From the NCBI GenBank assembly GCA_903877135.1, contig CAIRCN010000056.1, forward strand, positions 124,001-188,000: a stretch of DNA of 64,000 nucleotides, given 5' to 3'. The stretch's first letter is position 1, and every line of letters begins with the position of its first letter. Below, in pieces: positions 8,778-15,872 of this stretch. This DNA comes from an uncultured Opitutia bacterium. GTDB taxonomy: Bacteria; Verrucomicrobiota; Verrucomicrobiia; Opitutales; Opitutaceae. Both the position numbers and the translations under genes were made by a program. The notes under the pieces are model-generated. The model worked only from the letters and a program-made list of their open reading frames with translations, did not search any database and was not told where the DNA came from.

Positions 8778-10424
8778 ATGAAAACACTCTCAAAACTCAC
8801 CGCCGTCCTCATTCTTGCCGCGCTGGCGCTGGTCCCAGTTTTGCGCGCCACCGTGCTACACCCCGGCCCCGCACCGAAGGAGGCGTGGCTCGTCCCCGTT
8901 AAGGACAACTGGGAAATCTCCGGCGCCCTGCCGGAAAACGCCCTGCTCCTCAGCCTCCAGGGTCTCGCCAACACCGATGCTCCGCGCGTCTACATCGAGT
9001 ATCCCGAGGCGTGGCATTTCCACGATTTTATCCCGCTGAAGGATTTCTACGCCACGCGCTACGGCATCAAGTTCACCCGCCTCACCACCCCCGATGCCGC
9101 GCTGACGAACCTCGGCAGTTTCGCGAAAGGCTACGTCGTCTGGGACCGGAAAGCGCGCGCCTCGCTCAACGTCGCCTTCACCGCCGCCGGCATCCTGCGC
9201 GCCGTGGTGGTCGACGAGAGCCTCATCTCGCTCGCGGAAAAACACGGCTTCAAGTGCCGCGCCGACTTCCGCGGGCTCTTCGTCGGCCAGACCGACCTGC
9301 AGGTTTACCAGTGGGCCTACGACCGCTTCTGGAAGGATTGCAGCCGCGACTTCATCATCTGGATGGGTGGCGTCGCCGGCACGCAAATGGAGCCCGGCGT
9401 CGCCGACTTCGGCATCGCCACGCACGCCTTCTTCACCGACCTCTCCGCCAACGGAAAGCCCGACGGCGAACTCGCCTTCCACAAGAAACTCCTCTCCGAG
9501 CTCAAGCCCTCCGCGTGGATCCTCGGCTGGCACTCCTACGCCAAAGACAAGGAAGGCGAGTGGGTCACGCTCACCTCCGGCTACGGCCTGAAGGTCATCG
9601 GCCTCAACTCGCTCCCCAACTCCTCCTTCATGAGCCAGGTCGGCTTCTCGCCCGGCTTCAAACTCACCAACAGCAATCACGTCACCCGCGACACCAAGCT
9701 CACCGCTGCGCCCAAGGTTTACCTCTGCCTCGTGCAGTCCGACAGCATGGGCATCGGCGCCTGGACCGAGCCCGAGCGCGGCCAGATCCCCTACAACTGG
9801 GACGTCGGCATCGACGGCGGCATCTGGTATCCGAGCGCCATCGAGATGTGGGCGAAGGACAAGACGCCCAACGACTACTTCAACGGCGGCCAGTCCGGCT
9901 ACATGTATCCCGCCGCCATCCCCGAGGACCGCTTCCCCGGCCTGATGAAGGAGATGAACGACCTCATGCCGCAGTTCGACGAACACGTCATCAGCATCAT
10001 GGACCACACCCGCCGCGGCGTGCCCGTGCCCATCGGCTACTTCGACGTGCCGAAGCGCACCGTGGACCAGTATTACAAATACGTCCCCGACGCCATCGGC
10101 TTCATCAACGGCTACGCCGCCGCGCACACCTACGACCTGCGCAACGGCCAGGCCTTCATGTCCTACGACTACTACCTCGACGAAAACCGCCCCGAGGCCG
10201 ACGCCGTGGCGGACCTCGACGAACTCATGCGCCTCAACCCGCAGCGCCCCTACTACCTCCTCGTGCACGTCCGGGAGTCCAACAGCATCAAGCGCGTGAT
10301 GGGCATCGTGAAAAAACTCGCCGAACCGCCCGAGGTGGTGCCCGTCGACACCTTCCTAAAGCTAGCCGCCAGCAATAAGACCTACGAGACCCACTACAGC
10401 GACGAGTTCCCGAACACGGAATGA
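8778..10424 (+). CDS. GxGYxYP domain secreted protein, putative glycan-active enzyme
   Basis: A 548-aa protein with signal peptide (KLTAVLILAALALVPVLRA). It carries the family hallmark as GQSGYMYPAAIPED in the C-terminal half, plus TPNDYFNGGQSG and a long alpha/beta architecture, matching the GxGYxYP family (Pfam PF14323, found in Bacteroidetes, Verrucomicrobia and related bacteria and thought to be glycoside-hydrolase-related). Enzymatic activity has not been established for the family as far as I know. ATG 8778 is preferred; an upstream TTG at 8763 overlaps the previous stop. Secreted or periplasmic; cotranscribed with the preceding lipocalin-like gene. Confidence 0.85.
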   Translation: MKTLSKLTAVLILAALALVPVLRATVLHPGPAPKEAWLVPVKDNWEISGALPENALLLSLQGLANTDAPRVYIEYPEAWHFHDFIPLKDFYATRYGIKFTRLTTPDAALTNLGSFAKGYVVWDRKARASLNVAFTAAGILRAVVVDESLISLAEKHGFKCRADFRGLFVGQTDLQVYQWAYDRFWKDCSRDFIIWMGGVAGTQMEPGVADFGIATHAFFTDLSANGKPDGELAFHKKLLSELKPSAWILGWHSYAKDKEGEWVTLTSGYGLKVIGLNSLPNSSFMSQVGFSPGFKLTNSNHVTRDTKLTAAPKVYLCLVQSDSMGIGAWTEPERGQIPYNWDVGIDGGIWYPSAIEMWAKDKTPNDYFNGGQSGYMYPAAIPEDRFPGLMKEMNDLMPQFDEHVISIMDHTRRGVPVPIGYFDVPKRTVDQYYKYVPDAIGFINGYAAAHTYDLRNGQAFMSYDYYLDENRPEADAVADLDELMRLNPQRPYYLLVHVRESNSIKRVMGIVKKLAEPPEVVPVDTFLKLAASNKTYETHYSDEFPNTE

Positions 10425-10873
10425 GCCGTGGGATGAAGTCCGGTTCTTAGCGTTTCAAGCGCGAACACCGTCCTCAGTTCAAACAGTATCAACCCGACCT
10501 TTTCTGTAGTCTGCTTGCTGTGGGAGGGATCGACATAAACGGTGGGCTGATCTGAAGAAACACACCGGAGCACGTCAGAAACTGGCGCTCTCCTGTATAA
10601 AGCTGCGGTGATCCCCCGAAATCTGGGCTACTTGCGATGTTCGTCCATCCGTTCTTCATAACTCATCTGCCGGAAGTGCCATTCCTCGTGCTCTATCAAC
10701 TCGTGACCGTGAACTACGGGGAGTTTGCCTCGGGCGACGATGCGGTGACCTTTGGTGCCGCGGCGCTAGGGCTCGCCGAGGACGCGTATTACGAACGACT
10801 GTGCGAGTTAGTGGACTCGATCAGCGACAGCGGCTGCGTCTGACCCCGGTTTTCCCAGGTAAAGGACCGACGA
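10425..10873. other. 449-nt gap of lower GC with one doubtful small ORF
   Basis: Between the GxGYxYP gene and the 3' end of the kinase gene. Composition is visibly less GC-rich than the flanks. No inverted repeats with T-runs, no transposase fragment and no RNA gene are apparent. The only coding candidate is the 68-codon ORF at 10637-10843. Confidence 0.5.
10637..10843 (+). CDS. possible small protein, unknown
   Basis: A 68-codon ORF starting MFVHPFFITHLPEV and ending with an acidic helix-like segment (LGLAEDAYYERLCELVDSIS). Amino-acid use is protein-like (hydrophobic N-terminal segment, acidic C-terminal helix) and no overlapping gene competes on the other strand. There is no convincing Shine-Dalgarno sequence and I recognise no homologue. 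It could be a genuine orphan, a decayed remnant of a longer gene, or chance. Confidence 0.3.
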   Translation: MFVHPFFITHLPEVPFLVLYQLVTVNYGEFASGDDAVTFGAAALGLAEDAYYERLCELVDSISDSGCV

Positions 10874-13800
10874 CTACCACGCCAGCCCGAGCGGCTTGAG
10901 TGCGGAGCGGAGCGCGGCGGGATTTACCACGTCGATGCGGCCGTCAGGCCAAAGCACGAGAAAACGCCGCCCGTCCGGCATAAATTTCACCAGGGTAGCC
11001 AGACTGGAGGCAGATGGCGCTTCAAGTTTGGCAAAGGGAACACCATTGGTCGTCGAGACGAGGTTGATGTGGTCGTCGCGCATGACGACGGCGTAACTGC
11101 CATCCGGCGATAGGGCGAAGGTCGTGGCGTTGCCGCCGAGTTCCCCAATGAGCCTGGCGCGGGGGCTCCAGGTGCCGGTATCCCAGAGCAAACTCTCAGC
11201 CTGACCGTTGGACGTGAGCACGGTGCGGCCATCATTGCTCCAGGCTGCATCGCAGGAAGGCGGTGCGCCAAGCTCGGCGATGACGGCGCCGTCGGCGACG
11301 CGATGCACGCGCAGGCGCTGGGCGGCAGCGTCAGGACCCTGGCCAGAGCAATTGACGACGATTTTTTGCCCGTCAGGGCTAAAGGCGACGTTGTAGACAC
11401 CGGGGGTTTTCCAACGAGAGCGGGTGACGGCGGCAGTTGCGGACGGTTCCACGATCTTCACGTCGCCGGTCCTGACGTTGGCCAACAGACAGCGGTGGCG
11501 GTCTGCCGAATAGGCAGGCATCACAAAGCCCGGCTCGGGGTCGAGCTTCTGGGCCGGGCCAAAAGAGACGCTTCCATCCACTGCCACGACCAGCGGATAG
11601 CGGCTGAGCCCAGAAAGTGTGGAGCAGATGAGCAGCGCGTTACCTTCAGGGTCGAAGGCAATCGTCGTGACCTCCTGCGGATGCCCGGTTCCGGTATCAC
11701 GCTCGGCGATGACGTGCCCCGTTGAGATTTCCCGAACGAGGGTGTAGCGCCCGTGCCCAGTGGCTACCCAACGACCGTCGGGGCTGATATCCATCGCACC
11801 AACAGAACCAGCGTTGAAATAGGCGCTGGGTGAAGGCGGCGGAATGATCTGGAGGCCGACTGGCGCCACAATATCCCAGCGAGTCGCGAGACCGTCATAA
11901 CCGGTGGAGACGAATGATTCCCCTCCCGTCACGGCTGATAGTTGTGACGGGCTAAGTCCGTCGAGCGTGAGTTCCTGCTGGCCGGTGGCGGCATTGATGA
12001 GGTTAAGTTTGGTCACCAAGGTGCGGGTCGCGATATACCGGTCGTGATCTAGGAGCAGCACTTGGCGGGAAGCCTGGGTGCCGAGTGGATACCGGGCCCT
12101 CAGGCTACCGTTGCGCAGATCGAATTCGGCGAGCGCATTGTCTTCCGTCGAAACGATCAGGCACCGGCTGTCACTCGTCCAACCTAAGGTGTTGGGCGCG
12201 GCGGTTTGGTCGAAGCGATGCGCCAGGGTGAGATCAGCGGCGCGCAAGACGTAAACCTGCCGCGAGTCGTGACCCTGCGTGCGCGCTAGTGCCAGCCTGG
12301 CGCCATCGGGAGAAAAGCGCACAACATTCACGATCAGGGCATCGTTCCAGCGCGCCACCTCCGATCCGTCCGCGAGGCGCAGGAGCGAGAGTCCGCCGCC
12401 GGAGCGACCGACGACCAGCAGCTTGCCGTCGGGGCTGAAATCGTAGTCGTCGTTGAATTCCCTCGTCAGAGTGTCACCATCAGGCAGCGGCAGATTTGGA
12501 ATAGTGAGCAGCAAGCTGGAATCTGACACGCGAAACACCCTCAGCGTGGCATCGAGGTAACGCGCCATCACGAGTTGCCCGTCGGGGCTGTAGCGCAGAA
12601 GACCGATCACCCGCGTGCCGGGAATGGCGATGGGCTTGACCTTGTCTGTCGGCGGCTGACCCCAATGGTGAAATACAGCCGGGCTGCGCTCTGTGCCGGT
12701 GACATCGATCATTTCCACGGCGGCAACTTGGCCTGACTGGTCAAAAGTGATGGAAGCAGGTGCGTCGGTTGCAAGATTCCAGGTTGCACCGGCGCTGACA
12801 TCCAGCAGCCACATCGCGGCGAGGGCCTCGTTGCGCAGATCGATGCCGGGGCGGATTTTTGCGGCGTCGGCAAGCGCGGCCAGCGCTTGGGAGCGGCGCC
12901 CGGGCAACGCCGTGCGCCGGATGGCGCGTGCTTCGCCAAGCTTCGCATCGCGAAGCCGCTCGCGGGCCGAAGCCTCCGCCGTCCGGGCGAGCATGAGGGA
13001 TTTTTCGGCAGCGGTGCGGGCCCGCATGATCCACAGCGAGGCCACGGTCGAGCCGACCGCCAGCGCTGTGACTAGAAACCAAATCGCGGCGAGCGCAGGC
13101 CGGCGGCGGCACCAGCGGGAAAAGCGGCCGAGGCCAGACACGGGGCGCGCGAGGATCGGCTCGCCGGCAAGAAAGCGGCGCAAGTCTTCCGCAAACGCGG
13201 CGGCGCTGGCGTAGCGGCGGGCGGGGTCGCGTTCGAGGCACTTCAGGCAGATGGTTTCGAGATCCGGCGGCACCGCGGGTGCCAGCAATCGCAGCGAGGG
13301 CGGATCGGTGTCGTGAACGAGCGCAGGCAGTTCCGCCGGCGAAGCGCCGGCAAACGGCGTGCGCCCGGTGAGCAGGGCGTAGAGCACAACACCAAGGGCA
13401 TAGAGATCGCTGGCCGCCGTGAGCGCGGCACCACCACCGCGCATCGCTTCCGGGGCGAGATATTGCGGCGTGCCAAACACTCCTGAGGCACTCGTGAAAT
13501 CGCCGCTCGTTTCGAGCTGCGCCGCGAGGCCAAAATCCGCAAGGCGGGGCTCGTCACCGTCGAGAAGGATGTTGGAGGGCTTGAGGTCGCGGTGGAGGAT
13601 ACCCTCGGCGTGGGCATGGGCCAGCGCTGCGGCAACCTTGGCTACGATGGCAGCGGATTCACGAACCGAAAACGAGCGTTCGCGCAGCCGGCGTGCGAGG
13701 TCACCGCCCTCGATGTAATCCATCGAAAAATAGACGTGCCCGGCGGCGCGGCCGGAATCGTGGATCGCGATGATGTGCGGATGCCGCAGGCGCGCGACGG

Positions 13801-14191
13801 TTTGAGCTTCGCGGAGAAATCGCATTTCCAATTCCGGCGGCGCACCCGGACCGAGCGAGAGGACCTTGAGCGCCACGATGCGGCCGAGGCCACTTTGCCG
13901 GGCGGCGTAGACGCGGCCCATGCCGCCGCGGCCGAGTTCCTCGATGATTTCGTAGGCACCGATGCGCATGGGCGCGTCGAGCGACGAGGTGTCTGAGCGC
14001 GCACCTTCCTCGAGGGTTTCGTCGGGAGGCACTGATGCGAACGGCGCATTGCTGCCGAGGGCGAAGACACGTTCACCGGCACAGCGTAGGCACACGCCGC
14101 CGACACCGGAGAATGGGTGGGCCGTGGCCGCACCACAGCGCGGACATGAGGACGAAGGCGGGCGTGACGTGGAACTTTCGGGCGGCGACAT
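10874..14191 (-). CDS. membrane Ser/Thr protein kinase with N-terminal zinc ribbon and C-terminal beta-propeller
   Basis: A 1105-aa Hanks-type kinase. In order: a CxxC...CxxC zinc ribbon (C16, C19, C34, C37); a kinase domain at about 78-345 with glycine loop GRGGMGRV (87-94), lysine K109, catalytic HRD (200-202) in HRDLKPSN, DFG (219-221) and APE (246-248); a single membrane helix at about 366-389; then a long extracytoplasmic region of repeated 'SPDG/NDG'-type blades (FSPDGKLLVVGRSG, FSPDGARLALAR, FSPDGQKIVVN), i.e. WD40-like propellers. All catalytic residues are present. It begins 28 nt after the sigma factor gene, so kinase and sigma factor form a two-gene unit. The propeller is probably the sensor or scaffold (inference). 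Confidence 0.93.
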   Translation of the reverse strand: MSPPESSTSRPPSSSCPRCGAATAHPFSGVGGVCLRCAGERVFALGSNAPFASVPPDETLEEGARSDTSSLDAPMRIGAYEIIEELGRGGMGRVYAARQSGLGRIVALKVLSLGPGAPPELEMRFLREAQTVARLRHPHIIAIHDSGRAAGHVYFSMDYIEGGDLARRLRERSFSVRESAAIVAKVAAALAHAHAEGILHRDLKPSNILLDGDEPRLADFGLAAQLETSGDFTSASGVFGTPQYLAPEAMRGGGAALTAASDLYALGVVLYALLTGRTPFAGASPAELPALVHDTDPPSLRLLAPAVPPDLETICLKCLERDPARRYASAAAFAEDLRRFLAGEPILARPVSGLGRFSRWCRRRPALAAIWFLVTALAVGSTVASLWIMRARTAAEKSLMLARTAEASARERLRDAKLGEARAIRRTALPGRRSQALAALADAAKIRPGIDLRNEALAAMWLLDVSAGATWNLATDAPASITFDQSGQVAAVEMIDVTGTERSPAVFHHWGQPPTDKVKPIAIPGTRVIGLLRYSPDGQLVMARYLDATLRVFRVSDSSLLLTIPNLPLPDGDTLTREFNDDYDFSPDGKLLVVGRSGGGLSLLRLADGSEVARWNDALIVNVVRFSPDGARLALARTQGHDSRQVYVLRAADLTLAHRFDQTAAPNTLGWTSDSRCLIVSTEDNALAEFDLRNGSLRARYPLGTQASRQVLLLDHDRYIATRTLVTKLNLINAATGQQELTLDGLSPSQLSAVTGGESFVSTGYDGLATRWDIVAPVGLQIIPPPSPSAYFNAGSVGAMDISPDGRWVATGHGRYTLVREISTGHVIAERDTGTGHPQEVTTIAFDPEGNALLICSTLSGLSRYPLVVAVDGSVSFGPAQKLDPEPGFVMPAYSADRHRCLLANVRTGDVKIVEPSATAAVTRSRWKTPGVYNVAFSPDGQKIVVNCSGQGPDAAAQRLRVHRVADGAVIAELGAPPSCDAAWSNDGRTVLTSNGQAESLLWDTGTWSPRARLIGELGGNATTFALSPDGSYAVVMRDDHINLVSTTNGVPFAKLEAPSASSLATLVKFMPDGRRFLVLWPDGRIDVVNPAALRSALKPLGLAW

Positions 14192-14219
14192 CGGAGAAAG
14201 CGATGGTGAATCAGTCGCG

Positions 14220-14945
14220 TTAGAGACGCAGCGCCTGCAGTAAGTGCTGCATTTCGGATGCTATTTCGTCGGGAGAACGCACCGTGCTGGAGACCTCGAA
14301 TTTCACGAGTTCGGCGTAGCGGTGGTTGAGGCGGTGAACCCAGACGGCGACGTTGGTGCGGCTGGTGCCGAGCGCCGCGGCGGCGGCCTCGTAATCGCCG
14401 CGCGTAGGTGTCGAACTGAGGAATGGCTGGAGAATAGTGAACTGACGCGCCTTGCCGGCGGCGGCCTGCTCCTGCTCAAGTTGCCGCAAAGCACGCGAGA
14501 GGAGAGTAAGCGCCCACGCTTTTTCGTAGGCTTCGCTCGGGTCGAGCTGCGCTTGGTCGGAGGCGGCAAATTCGCGTTCGGCGTCGAGGTCCGCACAGTC
14601 GATGAACTGGGTGTCGCCGCCGCGTTTTTGCGCGCCGGTGTGTGCATGATGATCAGAAAGGAAATGACATAGTGCGCCGACGAGGTAGCCGCGGAAGCGG
14701 CCCTTGGCAGGATCGGGCCGCTCCAGAAAATCGCTGTCGAGCAGGTAGGCGAAGAAACTCTGCGTCAGATCCTCCGCATCGGCCGGCGCGTAGTCGCGGC
14801 GGCGCAGGTAATTGTAGATCGGCTGGCGATAGGCGGCGCAGAGCTGTTCGAGCGCCTTGCGCCCGCCGGCCGAATCCTCGCGGGCGACGAGGACGATGCT
14901 CCACTGGGTGGAGGCAAACCAATTGCCAGCGTGGGAGTCGGACAT
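14220..14945 (-). CDS. RNA polymerase sigma factor, ECF-like
   Basis: A 241-aa sigma-70 family protein. Region 2 is seen in WSIVLVAREDSAGG...LCAAYRQPIYNYLRRR and DAEDLTQSFFAYLL; a region-4-like helix-turn-helix follows in DYEAAAAALGTSRTNVAVWV and HRLNHRYAELVKFEV. This layout, with the DLTQSFF pattern and a kinase gene directly downstream, resembles the ECF groups associated with Ser/Thr kinases in Planctomycetes and Verrucomicrobia. ATG 14945 (MSDSHAGNWF) is chosen; longer forms extend into GC-rich hairpin sequence. No anti-sigma factor is visible, so activation through the kinase is plausible but inferred. Confidence 0.9.
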   Translation of the reverse strand: MSDSHAGNWFASTQWSIVLVAREDSAGGRKALEQLCAAYRQPIYNYLRRRDYAPADAEDLTQSFFAYLLDSDFLERPDPAKGRFRGYLVGALCHFLSDHHAHTGAQKRGGDTQFIDCADLDAEREFAASDQAQLDPSEAYEKAWALTLLSRALRQLEQEQAAAGKARQFTILQPFLSSTPTRGDYEAAAAALGTSRTNVAVWVHRLNHRYAELVKFEVSSTVRSPDEIASEMQHLLQALRL

Positions 14946-15023
14946 GCGGGGGTAGGAAAGCGGCGCATAATGGCCGGACGGCCAGCACCGCCGCAAGCGC
15001 GTTGTGCGGCGCAGACGCTTTGA

Positions 15024-15052
15024 CGCTGCGGCGCGGACCCGGCGCCGCAGCG
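15024..15052. terminator. strong GC-rich stem-loop between PEP-CTERM gene and sigma factor gene
   Basis: CGCTGCGGCGC and GCGCCGCAGCG form a perfect 11-bp stem around a 7-nt loop. It lies 3' of the leftward PEP-CTERM gene and 5' of the sigma factor gene. There is no T-run, so it is a terminator candidate of the factor-assisted type or a structured 5' leader of the sigma factor mRNA. Confidence 0.4.
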
Positions 15053-15065
15053 GACGAGCGGGTAG

Positions 15066-15100
15066 CATGCCGCCCGGACGGGCCGGCGGCCGCCGGCATG
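15066..15100. repeat. second palindromic element
   Basis: CATGCCG at 15066-15072 pairs with CGGCATG at 15094-15100, and inside sits the 16-nt perfect palindrome GCCGGCGGCCGCCGGC at 15082-15097. Together with the stem at 15024-15052, about half of the 210-nt intergenic region is self-complementary. Confidence 0.4.
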
Positions 15101-15155
15101 AGTGCACCCCATTCGCGCTCACGATCGGAGTTGGCGGCGCCAAGGTCGCGCAAGT

Positions 15156-15839
15156 TTAGGAGTGAGTCTGACGGCGGCGGGCGAACCGCACGAACGCCAG
15201 AGCACCGCACCCCAAAAGGAGCGCGGCGCGGGTGGGCTCCGGCACCGCGGCGAGTTGCACGTTATCCAGCACATCGTTCTCGGGGCCGTTGTGCCAGTCG
15301 GCCAGAATGCGCAGGTCGGTGAGGTTGCTGAGCACAGATAGCATTTGCGACTGAGACGGGGCAGTCGACGTTCCCGTAATAAACCAACCGGAGTTTTCGA
15401 GCAGGTTGATGGAATAGGAGGTAAAACCAGTCGTTACAGGATAAGACAGCAGATTATAGGATATGGAAACGCCGTTGCCGGTCAGGACCACGTTGTCGGC
15501 TTCGGGGAGGTCCACCGGGGACGTGATCAAGAGGTCGAAGCTGAGGGTGCCGCCGTAAAACACTGACTGATTGCCGAGAAATTTTGCTGGGGCGTCAAAG
15601 TAGTCGTTTTGTCCCGTGGCCGCATCGTTTAAAACCAGGCCGCCGGTGCCACCATTGCCGCCAATGGCGGTCCAGGAGACACTTGAGCCTCCGTCGCCGC
15701 CGGAATATTTTTGCCAACCATCGGTCGTAGTGGCGACGCTGTTGAAATCGGACAGGATGATCTGGGCCTGAGCGTTAACCGTGAAGCAGGGGGCGGCAAA
15801 GGATAGGAGAAGCCTGAATAGAGCGGCGACAGAAGGCAT
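15156..15839 (-). CDS. PEP-CTERM sorting domain protein with laminin-B-like domain
   Basis: A 227-aa secreted protein: N-terminal hydrophobic signal (VAALFRLLLSFAAPCFTVNAQA), a central beta-rich domain (SGGDGGSSVSWTAIGGNGGT, DYFDAPAKFLGNQS, GGTLSFDLLI) with the look of a laminin B (LaminB) domain, and a C-terminal PEP-CTERM tail: VPEPT at about 199-203, a hydrophobic stretch (ALLLGCGALAFV) and RFARRR. PEP-CTERM proteins are processed by an exosortase in exopolysaccharide-producing Gram-negatives; no exosortase gene is in this window. It lies 33 nt after the 1804-aa secreted protein and is probably cotranscribed with it. Confidence 0.88.
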   Translation of the reverse strand: MPSVAALFRLLLSFAAPCFTVNAQAQIILSDFNSVATTTDGWQKYSGGDGGSSVSWTAIGGNGGTGGLVLNDAATGQNDYFDAPAKFLGNQSVFYGGTLSFDLLITSPVDLPEADNVVLTGNGVSISYNLLSYPVTTGFTSYSINLLENSGWFITGTSTAPSQSQMLSVLSNLTDLRILADWHNGPENDVLDNVQLAAVPEPTRAALLLGCGALAFVRFARRRQTHS

Positions 15840-15872
15840 AGGTGAAGAGGTGGCGAGGTGTCGTTCGTAAAG

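Noticed and set aside
8856-10268. 470-codon open frame opposite the GxGYxYP gene
   Set aside because: Antisense shadow of a GC-rich gene; repetitive Val/Gly/His composition without motifs.
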